Source: Talpa occidentalis | Taxonomy: Eukaryota; Chordata; Mammalia; Eulipotyphla; Talpidae | Assembly: GCF_014898055.3 (NCBI RefSeq) | Contig: NW_023601104.1 | Coordinates: forward strand, 44,084,210 to 44,148,209 | Direction of reading: 5' to 3' | DNA: 64,000 nt | Part shown: positions 34,361 to 47,372 of the stretch, in pieces | How positions within the stretch are numbered: position 1 is the first letter of the stretch | Layout of the letters: each line of letters opens with the position of its first letter | Program-made: the position numbers and the translations under genes | Notes under the pieces: generated by a model | The model's database searches: none | Told to the model about the DNA's origin: nothing | Seen by the model: the letters and a program-made list of their open reading frames with translations, nothing else

Positions 34361-35980
34361 ATTCTTAAAAACCAAGAGAATTCTCAACTAGGGAGAGATT
34401 CTGCCTCTGCAGTTGTCACCATGACAGTTTCCTTTATAGATGAGTCAAGGGAAGTAAATCTTAGTATCATTCCAAATGTGTTGTGTTTGTCCAACTCAAT
34501 TCTTTTGCCTTTTTATTTTTCCTTAGCTAAGATTCCTTTTTAGAAAGTTTAAAGACACCAAACAATAAATATCACTCTCAGACTATAAAACAAAAATTCA
34601 GAAAAAAAGAAAAAAATTTTAATCAAAAAATTACTTTTTTAAATCAGTGAATATATATTTTATATTGCTGTAGTATAAATTTATTCAAGCATATGCATAT
34701 ATATCAAAATATTCTATCTAGGTTATAATCACTGGATTTATTATAATTGTTTTGAAACCTTGAAACATAGGCAAGCATTTTATATAATAAAGGAGTATAC
34801 ATTGAAAAAAAGAGAGATGCTAAATTGATTTTCAGAGTAGCTGCTGCTCTTCATATATAACATTGTGGTAATAAGAGGAAGATTAAGGCTAGTAAAAACT
34901 TTACCATCTCAAAATAATTTTTCATTGCTTTATGATATTTGTAATGCACCATTTGTAATTGCATACCATTTTAAAAATATGTTTCTTTATAAATGGGAAT
35001 TTTTCAAATGATTTTTTAGTTATTGCCAGTACCCGCAACTAAGGTATTGAAGCTTGACCAAAAGACCTTTGATGCCTCCAAAGATCCAAGAGGAATAAGC
35101 TTGGTGAGAGGGAAAGGAAACTGATCTGAAGTCTCAGTCATAGCAACTAAGGAGATACAGAGAACTAAGAACGTATTTGAATGGGTTTTACTATGCAAAT
35201 ACTTTGGCTCAGTGTAGAAAGCTAGGAAAATAAGTCATTTCAGGTCAGTGATTCACAAATGGGGGAAGAAGATGATGTTGCTTAGGGGTTTTGGGAGATT
35301 TTGCCAAGCTGGTGTTAGTTCTCCAAGGATTTTGGTCTACCCACCTCCCTGCCAGTAACTATCCATCAGTACTTATTCATTGTCACAGTGACTCACTCTT
35401 AACACTCTGGTATGTTAGAGATAAAAAGTGAAGCTGATAGTTACTAGTTAACCTTTGGAGAAAGGTGTAGGGAGATGAGTGGTGTGGAAAGTAGTATTCA
35501 GGTTGCAGAAAACAATTCTGACTTGAAGCAGGTCAATACCCTTAGTCCATTCCCTGACACAGTAGAACTGGCAAAGATAGCAGGACACCTGACACAGACC
35601 CTGAACGAGGACTTAGGCAAGAATCAGTTCCCAGGAGCTGCGTCTTAGAAGACAAAATGTTATAGAGGAAAGATTGAGGATACATGTTTTTAACCATAGA
35701 ATTGGGTTACAATTAACTCCCAATTCACCAAATGCTGGAAATGGATTCTATAAAACAGTTCTGGACTTGAATGTAGAGTTTTAGGTATAACTGATTCTGT
35801 AAATTTTTGACAGCTGAGAAGAGCTAGGAGAGGTAGAAACTTAGAAATAAATTTTACAAAGACCTAATTGTGAATCACTGTTGAAATAACACAAAATTTA
35901 TTGTAGGTAAAATATTGTAAAATTGTGTGAAAAGCAAGATAAGAATGCCTGCTGTCACTGCTTCTATATAAAGCTTTTCT
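34361..35980. other. Unclassified AT-rich sequence
   Basis: No gene or clear repeat recognised. Confidence 0.4.
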
Positions 35981-36719
35981 GGAGGTCTCATCCAATGCAA
36001 AAAAAACAAAAATCAAAACCAAAAAACAAAAAAAAAAAAAGGGAAATAGAAATTATCATCAGGATCCAAAAGGAAAAATAAAATTATTCTTTACAGACAA
36101 TACAGTTTTCTGAATAGGAAATCAGAGAAATTATAGAAATAAATGATTAGAACTGAGAAGAGAATTCAACAGGGACACTAAGGGCAAGATAAATACACAA
36201 ACAACAGTGTTCCTGAATGCCAACAACAGCCAAATCAAACAATTACAGTAAGACTTATTTCATTTGTGATAGAAGCAATAACCACTAGATATAAAGGGAA
36301 AAATTTTTAACAAACAAAATGTGGGAAACGTATGTATAGAATTAGAAACTTATATAAAAGATGGAGAAGATAGACCTAAATAAATGGAGTTATTTATATT
36401 TACTAACATAAGCATGTCAATGATTCCCAAATTGATCTCAATGCTTAACCAAAACTTCCAAAAAGGAATTCCATAGTTGCTGAAGGGCATGGAAAAGCCA
36501 AAAGTCACTTGAAAAAGACTAAATTTATAGACAGTTGAGAACTCATTCTACCATATACAAAGACTTACCATAAAGTCACATAGTTTAGGCAAAGATTAGA
36601 CAAATAAACCAGAAGAAAAGAAAGAAACTGCTCTCAAATAAACTGTACTGATGAATATAAGTGCATGTGCACACACACACACACACCATTCATGTCTGCC
36701 CAGAACATGAGACATTAAA

Positions 36720-37070
36720 CTAAAAATGAGGTTACACTGGATTAGGCTGGGCCCTCATCTAATGACAAGTGTCCTTATCAGAAGGTCTTGTGAGGGCTGG
36801 AGTCACACAGGGCAAAAGGTCATATAATGACAGGGGCTGACACTGGGTGATGCAGCTACAGCTGAGGAGCACCACAGTAGCTGGTAACCACCAGAAGCTC
36901 AGAAGAACAAGGACACATCCTCCTGTAGTCTTCAGAGAGAGGTGTTGCCCTGCCAACACCCCGATTTAGGATGTCTCACTTGTAACGATAAAACAACACA
37001 TTTTTGTTGTTTTAAGCCACACGGTTTGTGGTAATTTGTTTTGGCAGCTCTAGAAAACTAATGCACAACA
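36720..37070 (+). mobile_element. ERVL-MaLR (MLT1-like) LTR
   Basis: ATGAGGTTACACTGGATTAGGCTGGGCCCTCATCTAATGACAAGTGTCCTTATCAGAAG at the left and TTGTTGTTTTAAGCCACACGGTTTGTGGTAATTTGTTTTGGCAGCTCTAGAAAACTAATGCA at the right are diagnostic of this family. Truncated at its 5' side and noncoding. Confidence 0.82.
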
Positions 37071-38285
37071 CATATATGGGAGATTTACAGAAAGCTACTT
37101 CATGGCACAACTCCAGCAGACACCATTTCCGTCATATCTGTGTGTGCCAGGATGAGCCTTCACATGGCATGAGGTGGGAACAGAGCCCCCTGCAGGTAGG
37201 CAGGGCAGGTGCTCTCTTTATGTAGGAGAGAGGTGGCAGTACAAATTAACGCACCAAAGGTTAACTTTTCAATGAAGTGTGCTGAAACCGCGGATTAGTC
37301 ATGTGAAAAAAGATAAGATAGAACCTGATCTCACTCTATTAAAAAAAAAAAATCCAGACTGCTTGCTGACCTAAATAAGGGAAAAAAATAATTCTCAAAG
37401 AAACTTTAAAAATAGTTTTATAATATTAGGATTGAAAATTAATTCTGAAGCAAAACATACCAAGAAATCCAAAGCACTGTTTTGATATGTTTGGCTATAT
37501 TGAAATGAAAATGTTCGGTATGACAAACAACATCAAACACAAAGGGAAAAAACAAGCCACAGAAGACATTTGCATTCTATGAAAGACTGATATTCAGAAT
37601 ATTTAAAGAAATGCTGTAAATCAATAGGAAAAAGTCAAATCAATGGAAAGGAAAAAAAAAATCACCAAAATATGTGAATAGGTAAATCACATAGGAGGAA
37701 AGCCATCCTCTGAAAAGATGTGAAACCTTATATATGTTCAAAGAAACATATACTTAAATGCCTAACATTCTATTTGAAGATTAGGTTCAATTAAAAACTG
37801 ATCATCTAATGATTAACTAGCATATGAATACATACCAATTTTCATACACTGCTGGTGTATTTGCATTAATACTCCACTTTACAAAGGCATTTAGCAATAT
37901 CTGATAAACTTAAAAATGTGCATACCCTATGATAAAGCAAATCCACTTTTTGACATCCATCTTAGAGGTGTTTGAACAGGACATAAAAAAGTTACATAAA
38001 GATATTCATTATATATAATTTGTAATAGGAAAATATTGTAAACAATCTATTTGACCATCATTAGAGGACTGGGTAATATGTATATTTATATGATATATAT
38101 TAATATATTGCACACTTGCATAATTTTCTATATTTATTAATGAATTAAAACTACATTGATGTGGAAAAATCTCTAAATAATAAAAATATTGAATTTTAAA
38201 AGCAATCTATAAAGGATACATGCAAGATAGCATCACTAAATTTTCAAGTCTCACAAAATAAAACAAATATTTAAAAATATATGTT

Positions 38286-38569
38286 GGGCCTCCCTGGTGG
38301 CGCAAGGGGTTAAGTAAGTCTGAGCACTATGAAGCTAAGCACAGCCACTGCAGCAGGAGTTCGATCCCCAGCCAAGGAACTAACCCACATGGCACAGCAG
38401 ACCTCTCCTGTCTTGCCAACTGCTCCCCTCAGCGTTGTATTTCAGTCAATCTACCTGTTTTATTCCCCTCTGTCTCTGGTGAATCTGCTCCTCCCCTGCT
38501 ACCCCGCACCTCTGTCCTACACCCCAGCTCTTATATGCATAAACAAATAAAATAAATCCTTTAAAGAAT
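38286..38569 (+). mobile_element. tRNA-derived SINE, full length
   Basis: Head GGGCCTCCCTGGTGGCGCAA and intact B box GAGTTCGATCCCC. Target duplication AAAAATATATGTT is perfect (38273-38285 and 38570-38582). Inserted into the old L1 3' region. Confidence 0.96.
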
Positions 38570-38929
38570 AAAAATATATGTTGTTTAGGATAACTATGTC
38601 CTGATGATATAAAAATGGACTAGAAGGATACATGCATACTTCAGAATAATGTTCAGTGCTTAGGGAAATAAGCCAGGGATGAGATGGGGTGCCTTTAATC
38701 AAATCTATAATATTGTGATTATATTTTCAAATTCTAAAGGAAATATGGCAAAACATTAATATTTATAAACTCTGATTTGGGGTAGTACATGGATATCTGA
38801 TAAACAGTTTTCTAATCTCTTCAGTATGTGTGAAATATTTAGTAAACAGAATAGAGACAAAAGGAAAGGAAAAGAAAATGAAAGAGGAGGTGGGGAGGTG
38901 GGTGTGGTCTTGAGAGACAGGCCCTGCTG

Positions 38930-39085
38930 ATTGTGGCCTCAGTGTGTGTAGTAGAATTTGGCCTTTGCCTCAGTAGACTCAATTCTAGCTTCTTTCAACT
39001 TGGTCAAGCTAACTACTCTAGGACTTTGTTTATCCATTTACCAGATGGATAGATTAAAATTGAACTGAAAGTGTTCTGTGAAGAC
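38930..39085 (+). repeat. MIR SINE relic
   Basis: AACTTGGTCAAGCTAACTACTCTAGGACTTTGTTTATCCATTTACC mirrors the MIR core GGGCAAGTTACTTAACCTCTCTG..CTCAGTTTCCTCATCTG, with a decayed head before it. Confidence 0.5.
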
Positions 39086-41270
39086 TGAGTAGTGGGAGGA
39101 ACATAAAATGGCCAGCACATGGCCTAGTAGGCAGGCAGTGAGTGTGCCATGGACAAGACAGCCTTTTTCCTCTTCTTCAAGCAGTGGAAAACAATAAAGT
39201 CTGTGCAGAAAGTGTACCACCTTAACTCACTGGATGGAATTGAATTCTTCCTCCTGATACAGTCTTTTCTTTTTCATCTTAGTAAAAGTAATTTTGAGAA
39301 AAGATTAAATGCCTTTGGCATGAACAAAGATGCAGACTATAGAGAAAATTGTAGGGCTTCAGTTTCCACCAAAGTATCCATTAAAATGGTAGGTGAGGAA
39401 GTTCCCATGGCTCTGTATTTAAGCTCAAGTCACTTACTTAAGGAGATCATGGCACCGGCCCTTTACCCTTGGTTGTTAATGACCTTACTTTGAAGTACTG
39501 AAAGGAACACGCAGTAGGGTCAATTGCAGACTCAATGGCAAGAATTAAAACGCCAAGTTCCCTAATGAGATCTGTGCTTATTCCTTGTGGCTCAAGGAAC
39601 ACTGTGGTTAATAGTTTACAACCTGCAGGGTCAATCCCCTCTGAAACAGTTAACTTAGGCATTCCCTGGGCTGTGCAAGAACACTCTCTGTAGTAGGGAA
39701 GCTTGACCCTCCTTTTTTCATGCCAGGAAATTCTTGGAATGAAGCCATTGTCTGATATTTATGATTCCCTAAGCTTTTGACTCTGAAAAATTCCTAATTC
39801 TGGAAAATGGCTACTGCCAGACTGTTAATGAAAACCTGGTAGGAAAAAAGGAGAGAAAGAAGGAGCGAGGACAAAGGGAAAAGTTCATGAGGCTAAAATC
39901 ACTGCACGTGTAATATCTACCGATCAAATAAATATATATGCATGTTTAATGTATATGTTTCAAAGCCCTATCTATGCATTTTCACAAACAGAAGCTAAAA
40001 TGATACCCAATATTTATAAAACTTTAATTTAAAAAATTTACCTTTTGTCTATATGAGAAGAAAAATTATGCCATACAGTATTTATCAAAATATTGGAATA
40101 AAATCATTTTAATTTGTCTAGGATTCTTTCTGTTTTAGTAGAAACTCACTTTTGGGTTCTCTTTAAGCTGAAAAGAAACTTGAAAGATTCTTTCATCCAT
40201 TTCTCTCTTCTCTGCACCAAAATGGATCTTTAGATCAACCCAGGCAATTGTTCACTTCGTAATTTTTTAAATGTGGTAAAAAGATGTTTTTTAACTTCTT
40301 TAGACATGCATATATCTATGTCTAAAAAAACTGCTCCATTTTGAAACCCATAGCCTCTCTTTCTAAAGGATTTTTAAATGAAGCATAGAGAATCTCATAA
40401 GCTCTCTAATAACTGAATCAGAGGTAGTGGTTTCACACATTTTCCAAACATCCTGTCTCCAAGGAAACCTGTTTCTCTCTGACAGGCAGAGGTGCTGGAG
40501 AGAAGTGAGAAGATGGAAGCATGATGAAGTCACATGAGGTGGCCACTGCTTGATGGATCGATTCCGACAAGAATAAAACAATTCATAGAAATCAATGTCA
40601 CCGACCAGCAGATGCATCTCAGAATCACTGCCGCACTAGAGATGAGTCAAAAACACTGTGCCGTTTCTGTCAGTAACACTAGCATCCAATACTCAGATTA
40701 CAACTTGCCTATTAAACCTGAACTCCACAGTAAAAAGTCACCCAGAGCTCTTCCACAGGTTAGCCGGGTCTACAAAATCCAGATACCTTGGTGGAAATAA
40801 CTGATAACTTGCCATGAATTTCTCATGTTATTTGCAAAAGAGAAGGACTCTCCTTTTCAGGATTTGAAAATATCCAACCTGCCTTCACAAGGACACTCTG
40901 ACCTGGGAAGTGGCCCAAGACTGGATAGTGGTGACTAGTTATTACAGGCCCACTCCAGGTGGAAACCACCCCAGGCCTGGCCCAACCTCGTACATTCTGC
41001 ACTTACTGAAGGTTAAAAGATGACAGGGTATCCGCCTGCCTGGGGATTGTAGTCCTTGCTCAGTGGAGCCTAACAATTAATAAATGTATGCATGTTGGCC
41101 CTTATCTACTTCAAGTCAGTTTCCACTATTATCCCTGCCTCTCCTTCCTAACCTAACACCTTACAGAAGTGACAGAGCTTCAGGAAGAATGTGCATGAAG
41201 ACACAGAGCTCCCTAGCTAGAGGGCTGGGGCATCCTGGAGAGAACTGGCTTGCAGCAATGGATACTCACT
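39086..41270. other. Unclassified sequence
   Basis: No gene recognised. The 114-codon plus frame at 39149-39493 and the two opposing frames at 40363-40800 have no domain signature. Confidence 0.35.
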
Positions 41271-41274
41271 ACCA

Positions 41275-41465
41275 CCAGCTCACGTGCCCTGAGGTCACTA
41301 GATGCTGGGCACTAGGCCATATGCCAACACTTACACATCACGCTATCCTAATGAAGTAGTATTGTTATTATTTCCCTTTAAAGAATAAGGAAACTGAGAC
41401 CTAATGAAGCTATCTTACTCAGGTAAATAAGTAGAACTGGAATCCCAAACTTCAGAGTATTACCT
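41275..41465 (-). repeat. MIR SINE relic (antisense)
   Basis: CACGCTATCCTAATGAAGTAGTATTGTTATTATTTCCC, AAGAATAAGGAAACTGAGACCTAATGAAGC and AAGTAGAACTGGAATCCC follow the reversed MIR sequence well. Confidence 0.7.
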
Positions 41466-41488
41466 CAAAGTTCATACTCTTCACACCA

Positions 41489-41762
41489 TTTTTTTTTTAA
41501 GGATTTATTTATTTATGCACACAAGAGCTGGGACATAGGCCAGAGGTATGGCAGGGTGAGAGGATTCACCAGAGACAGAGCAGGGAACAGAACAAGCAGA
41601 CTGTCTGAAATATACTGCAGAGGGGAGCAGCGGGCGAGTCAGGAGAGGTCTGCTGTGCCATGTTGGCAGCTCCCCGACAGGCCGGACATCGAACTCGTGC
41701 TGCAGCAGCTGTAGACAGTTTCATAGGTTGCATCTTAACTCCTTGCGTCACCAGGGAGGCCC
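41489..41762 (-). mobile_element. tRNA-derived SINE, full length (antisense)
   Basis: T-run plus AAGGATTTATTTATTTATGC tail at left; body GGTGAGAGGATTCACCAGAG; head ending TTGCGTCACCAGGGAGGCCC. The reversed B box (CATCGAACTCG) is intact. Target duplication not obvious. Confidence 0.93.
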
Positions 41763-42930
41763 TCTGCTGCCAAGTTTAACAAGACTTTGCCATTTACTTA
41801 GCTGTGGTCATTAATTAGCTATGGCAGAAGCCCCAAAGAATAGGAATAAGTAGGTGTGACTGGAAGACAATTGTCAGGTTCTCTTGGGACAATCATCAGG
41901 TTCTGAAAGTGATTCTGGGGAGTCTGGATTCAAGTCTATCCTATGCCATTAAATTGCTATTTATGCCATTAAATTGACTAAATTTATCAATTCAAAGAAG
42001 AAAGACCAGATTCCCATAACAGCAATGGAAATTCTCTTATATAGAAACCCAGAGATGTAGAAATTGACTGTCAATGAGTGAGAACATGCTTTGGGAAAGC
42101 TAAAATTTTAAAACAGTTTCAGTTATGACCCTTCGGTTTTGGTGAGGCAAGGGAGTGTTTGGTTAATTTGCTCCTGTTTTGTTTTGTTCTTATCCCTTTC
42201 TCTTTCATTGGAGGAAATAAGCAGATTGAGGCAACAACTTAATAATAATATTATTAAGAATCAAAGGACACCTTTTTCCAATGAATCTGTAATGCCAAGT
42301 CCCTAAAAATCTTCATGAATTTACCATCAAACTTTTATTGAATGTGTGACAGTCACTGGCACAAGTTGACTATGTATTCCTTGCATTCCCTGAATTTTTG
42401 TGCCACCACATAATCCCCCAGACAACATGTTCAATTATAGTTTCCTAGTCTCCTGTCCAGGTAGGGAACACTGTGTGATCCAGTTCTAGACAACAATATG
42501 TAAACGGAAATTTGGCGGGGGAAGCGAGCTTTCCTAGTAAGAAATTGTTTTGCAGACCTTCAGCTGCAGAAAATATCACAGGATGAGGCCAGCCTGCTCT
42601 TTGGACCCCATCTCACCATTTCCTATCAGTCTGCAGCTGTCCCCAGCCAATGACAGAGTGGGGCAGGGGTGCTAAGGTAGGCCGATCCTAGGAGACACTG
42701 GACTCCTGGAATGGGAGCTCTGGCCAAAAGCCCCACCCCCTCTGATAGACTTGTCAGACTGGATCACTACTGACCATGCCTCCATCCAACTTTCCTTCCT
42801 TCTCTCTCACTGAGAGTCAGAAAACTTATATTGTTATCTGAAAACTCCCCAGGCCCCTGCCAGCTCATCCCCACTTTCTCTTATAGGCTTTTCATGTTGA
42901 ATTCTGTCTTGGTCCCTGCTACTCAGAAGA
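41763..42930. other. Unclassified sequence
   Basis: No gene recognised. A 15-bp direct repeat TATGCCATTAAATTG occurs at 41942 and 41962. Near 42240-42262 is a short inverted repeat TTAATAAT/ATTATTAA. Confidence 0.4.
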
Positions 42931-43200
42931 CCATGCTAACACAGAAAATATGCAACATTGAAAGAAAATCTCTAAGATATATTATTAGGTGGAAAAAAAT
43001 TGAAATTGAGATCAGTGTATAAAATGTGCTATCTGTTATGCTCAAATGAAAGGGAAATAATATGAATGCATATTTGTTTTTATAGCAAAAATACTGGTTG
43101 TTTATGGGGTGAGTTATAGCAGGACCTGGAAAACAGAAGATGGCAAGGATTTTTAAATTCTGTATCTCTTTATACAATTCGTATTTTTCATTAAGTGAAG
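42930..43200 (+). mobile_element. Old LINE-1 3' UTR fragment (sense), probable
   Basis: AGTGTATAAAATGTGCTATCTGTTATG, AAATAATATGAATGCATATTTGTTT and CTGGTTGTTTATGGGGTGAG..CAGGACCTGG follow the usual order of old L1 3' UTRs. The 142-codon minus frame here (42923-43351) is antisense noise. Confidence 0.55.
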
Positions 43201-44199
43201 ATATTACTATACTTTTTTTTTTTTCCAGGGAAAGATTCAATGTCTTAAGAAACTGATACAGGTTTTCTGGGTTCTGGTTGCTCTGGAACATGTGACATGT
43301 ATTCTTAACAAGGCAATTTAAGAGTTGGAAAAGCTTTTTTGTAAGTTGCAAGAAGACATCAATTACTCAACTCAGTTGCATGCTAGAGCCCCAAAGCAGC
43401 AACACTCCTTATGAAACTGAGAAAACTATTTAACACCCTTCTAACAGGATTCTGCCATCACTCACAGCACACACAGCCACATCAACAGAGCCTCTGTTCA
43501 GAACCTGAAACTGACATCTTCTAGACTCATAAGTTTTCATGTGTAGCCATACATCTCCAATTCTAATCCACAAATCCAAAGGTGATAGACTCAGATAGTC
43601 CCATAATGATTTAGGTTAAATTCCACTCAACAAGCTGGTTGTTGATAAGAAGCAGTTTCCCTGGCAGGCCGCATCATCAGCATCAGTGGCAATTGTAAAA
43701 TGGGCCTTCTCATCTACCTTAAACCAGCCTGCAAGATTTTAATATGTGTAAGCAAATTATTAAAAATAACACTTTATTAATAGACTTGATAAAGTTTTTT
43801 TTGGTCTTGATAAACAATATAAATTTCAGTGATAGACAGTTGGAGGGAGTGTTTATAACCTTGTGTGCCATTTCACATTAGGAGTGACAAAAAAAAAATA
43901 TTTGACCCAAATAAGAGGAGGGGAACATATGGCCAAGCATAAATCTTTCAAAATTTCACAAACTTCTGAAATTCATCTAATGTATTTGGGACAAGAGACT
44001 GTGGATGGTTTTAAGAGAGCTGGTGTGGTATATTTAGACTATACAAGTACCCTTTTTTCCAAGTCTCCCAAAATTATCTTTCATGTCTTCAAACACTAAT
44101 CCTACTACAGAGTAGGTATGATCTGTTTTTAAAAAAAAAAGTTATCTGGTGGTCATTTCCCTATTAAGTCTGATGAGAACTTTAGAGGTTTGGGGAGGT
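43201..44199. other. Unclassified sequence
   Basis: No gene or clear repeat recognised. Confidence 0.4.
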
Positions 44200-44420
44200 T
44201 AGCATTAAGAATAAAAGCTACCCCTTATTGATCTCCTATGTTCTAGACCCTATGTTAGAACTTTACATACATTATCTCTAAATTTCATGATTCTGAGCTA
44301 GGTGTTTTCTCTTTTTCTGCAGGTGAATTGTGAAGCCTAGTGATACAGATGGGACAGAATTAGGACTCAAACCAGCACAGTCTGACCACCAAGCTCTAGC
44401 TCTATTCCTTAACCACCTTA
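44200..44420 (-). repeat. MIR SINE relic (antisense)
   Basis: TTTACATACATTATCTCTAAATTTCATG, GCTAGGTGTTTTC.., GGACAGAATTAGGACTCAAACCAGCACAGTCTGACC and TTCCTTAACCACCTTATA follow the reversed MIR from end to head. Confidence 0.68.
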
Positions 44421-45879
44421 TAGTACAGATGGGAGCCCCACTAGCACCTGCCACTAAGCACAAGACCCACAATTGCTAGCTTCCTTGGTATTTGTACTTT
44501 ATTCTCTAGGCACAGATTTTACCCACCTTTTCTGAAGTCCAAATAATTACATTTCTGTCCACCCCAATTAGATTTGTGGTGAATCCAGGAAGCCAGACAG
44601 AAAAATGTGTTCTTCTATGATATTCAGGGTCATATTTTCCAGTCAGATTAGAAGCAGCACCCATGAGACTCACTCAGTGTGGGGAGGTCCCCACACTGCA
44701 GGGGAGACAGCTGCCTGGGGGTACTGTTCAGATTCTGACAGTCGAGTTAGAAGTTACCCTGCGGGGAGTCTTTTTCCATCAATCCCAGAAATAAATACAC
44801 GCTGGACAAGGCCTTCAGCATGCTGTGGGGACAGTGCCATGGCCCAGCTCTGGCTAATATCCACCAAGGATGTTTTCCAAGGAAAATTGAGTTCATGTGC
44901 AAGTAATGAGAGCTCCAGAGAGTTAAAGGCATAGGAAAGAAATACCTTGAAATTCCCTGGTTGGGACACTGGGTCCTACTCTATGTTTCATTATTTAAAA
45001 ATTTATTGTACTATGTAACCCATTTCTACATGGCAACAAAGAAGAAACCATAATACAAAAGATGCTTTCAAAATGATAAGATTTTTAACCATGTTTGGTA
45101 TATCATTCTATCTTAAAATTTGTAATCACATATAAAAATATACTCCCCACACTATTCTTCTTTTGCATCTTTTCTTTTCAAGTAAATATATTGTTGAGAT
45201 TTTGTTATGTAAGTAAAAAAAAAAAAAAAAAGAAGTTTCAACCAGTCAAGGTTGCCAGTTGTATGCAACAGAAATCTGCCTGATTGAAGCAGAAAATTTA
45301 TAAAAGGTAAAATGGCTGCTTGCAGAATTGAGATGATTTGAAAGCCAGGCCTGGAGATCTTACAAGGAATTATGCCAAACCTCATTACCAAGCTGCTCTG
45401 TTAAAGGCATCGCCACTGGGTGCTTGGTACAGTCACAGCCACTTACCTCCTCAGCTGACATTTGGTGGTGGGCCCATGGCCTCTGCTGTCCCCACGGGAA
45501 GAATGAGCTGCTGCCTTTGTCACGACCCTCATCAGATTGAATCCCATGCAGCCCCTTGTTGCTGAATCACAAACTTTCAACTTAATGTCTTTGGCAACTC
45601 ATTTTGAGCGGAAAAGTCTGAGACCTATGGCCATCCATGATGAAGGGAAGCTTGAAAAGTCAGTCTCCAGCATATTCTCTTTTGTAATAAATATGGGCCT
45701 GACTTTGAAAGCTGTGGGTCCCCACACATAGTTAGAGGTCAGAGGTTGGCCAAAGACAAATCTCACAACCATCCAGTAAAGAGATGCCCTTTTCTTTTGA
45801 ATTGGCATATGTTGAATATGGCTCTGTCAGAATAAAGTCAATCAATTCTTAATTGTTGACTCAATTGTACTTCAATAGG
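44421..45879. other. Unclassified sequence, possibly holding an old dispersed repeat at 45230-45560
   Basis: No gene recognised. The part starting AACAGAAATCTGCCTGATTGAAGCAGAAAATTTATAAAAGG resembles an ancient dispersed mammalian repeat whose family I cannot fix. A-runs occur at 45216-45231. Confidence 0.35.
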
Positions 45880-46205
45880 CATCCTCACACATCATTTTGC
45901 TATGATTTCTATAAGCTAAATTCACAGCAATAACACTTCTGAGTCAAAGAGCATGCACATTTCTAATTTTGAAAAGCATTACCAACATGACTTCCAAAGC
46001 GCCATTTGATGTTGTCCTTTCAAGCAGCAGTGTTGAAGAGCGCCTCGTTCCATACACCCACCCTGGTCAGTGCTGGACCAAGTGTGCTTATTTTTGCTGG
46101 TCTGACACTTGAAAAGTAGAGTCCTGTTGCTCCAACTTGAACTCCTTGAATTGAAGAATGAGGTTGATTACCTTCTTTTTTACATGATTGCATTTTCCCC
46201 CTTAC
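45880..46205 (-). mobile_element. Old LINE-1 3' UTR fragment (antisense), probable
   Basis: Degraded reversed blocks CACTTCTGAGTCAAAGAGCATGCACATTTCTAATTTTGAAAAGC and CATACACCCACCCTGGTCAGTGC resemble the ACTGGGTCAAAGGGTATG and ACTCCCACCAGCAGTG blocks of old L1. Confidence 0.5.
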
Positions 46206-46406
46206 CTACTTTGCTGTATTTTTAATACGAGACTGCATTGTCTATTCCTAATGTAAAATGCTGGCTCTAATGACATAATTTCTCTCCTGAAGCCTACTCC
46301 CTTATTTAGAATTTGATAAGTTTCTAATCCAAAACCCCCAAAAGACCACAACACCTTGCTGGTGAGCATCTTTTCCCCAAGTATTAAGCCCTTCTTTTGC
46401 TGAAAT

Positions 46407-46877
46407 TGTTAGGGGGGAAAAGGATGTCCTAAAGCTAATTCCATACAGGCTTTGTGGACTCCACCCCCACTCCAGACCAAAGCCAAAGACACTGGGAACT
46501 CCAAATCCCATCACCACCAAAGGGAAGGTGGCTGGGACCTGAGGGTGGGGTTAAGCAGCCAGGTTGGTATAAAGCCAGACACGTGGGCTTTGGAGGGGTC
46601 CCCCATTTTGGCTCTCCTCCAGCTCACAGCGTCCGGCCAGCTCTGAGAGTGACTTTGGGTTTCCAGGTAGGCAGATCGGGTAGGACGCATTAAAGACTTT
46701 ATTTCCCTATTTTCTCCCTGAGTTGTACATTTTCCTTATTTTCTTTTCCCTTGTAAATAAACCTTTTATTAACCTTTTGTGTGTGTCTGTAGTGGAGTAT
46801 TAATAAGTCCCTTTTAAGTGCACGGGTGAGGACCCACAGCCAGGCAACCTGTTCAATATCGGGGCTGCCCTATAACA
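46407..46877 (+). mobile_element. Solo LTR of a class I (gammaretrovirus-like) ERV, copy A
   Basis: Begins TGTTAGGGGG and ends GCCCTATAACA. A perfect 4-bp duplication AAAT flanks it (46403-46406 and 46878-46881), the usual size for class I ERVs. It has a TATA box TATAAA at 46568-46573 and a polyadenylation signal AATAAA at 46756-46761, so it is in plus orientation. Related along its length to 52383-52763. No internal genes are attached, so it is a recombined solo LTR. Confidence 0.88.
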
Positions 46878-47180
46878 AAATGAACGTGTACACCACAATG
46901 ATAGCTGCACTGCACCAAAGTGCCTCCTTCAGAAAATTTCTCCAACATGCATCACAAGTTCATCTCCTTCCTTTCTTTTCCTGAAACGGGACATGGGGAA
47001 ACTAAAGGCCCTACCAGCTCAATAGCATTATCTGTACCTTAACATTTCTCACCATGTGCTTTGGTATGAAGAAAGCATGGAAAGCTGAGCAAATGGGAAG
47101 AGGCCACCTTCCTTGTTTAAGGGGTAATTGTGTTTGCAACACATGTGAAAACAGATAGACTGGGAGGGAATCCATCCTAG
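46878..47180. other. Unclassified sequence
   Basis: Nothing recognised between the LTR and the MER5A-like element. Confidence 0.4.
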
Positions 47181-47182
47181 AC

Positions 47183-47372
47183 CGGTGTGCCTAGTGTGGT
47201 CCCCAGGCCAGCAGCACCCACATCACCTGGCCACTTAGAAATGCAGATTCTCAGAGTCCACCCTAGGCCCATGGAATCAGAAACTTGAGTGGGAGAGGGG
47301 CCCATAATCTGCTTGAAGGAGACTTCCAGGCAATTGTAATGCAGGTTAAACCTTGAGAACTGGGTTGTGTAG
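47183..47372 (-). mobile_element. MER5A-like hAT-Charlie DNA transposon relic
   Basis: TAGTGTGGTCCCCAGGCCAGCAGCACCCACATCACCTGG, then TTAGAAATGCAGATTCTCAG..GGAATCAGAAACTTGAG..CCATAATCTG and CTTGAGAACTGGG match the reversed MER5A consensus end to end. Nonautonomous, no transposase. Confidence 0.82.

Larger units (their letters stand above)
35990..38850 (+). mobile_element. Old LINE-1 (ORF2 to 3' UTR, sense), split by two later insertions
   Basis: Degraded ORF2 runs from the AGGAAAAATAAAATTATTC and GGAATTCCATAGTTGCTGAAGGGCATGG region (36060-36660) through ATTTGCATTCTATGAAAGACTGATATTCAGAATATTTAAAG (37568-37612) and CATACACTGCTGGTGTATTTGC (37842-37866) to a 3' UTR-like part ending near 38850. An MLT1-like LTR (36720-37070) and a young SINE (38286-38569) interrupt it. 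All frames are broken. Confidence 0.7.

Noticed and set aside
41942..41976. 15-bp direct repeat as a target duplication
   Set aside because: Only 5 bp lie between the copies, so no element is inserted; it is a small local duplication.
42923..43351. 142-codon minus-strand frame
   Set aside because: It overlaps sense-strand L1 3' UTR-like sequence and is rich in low-complexity hydrophobic stretches.
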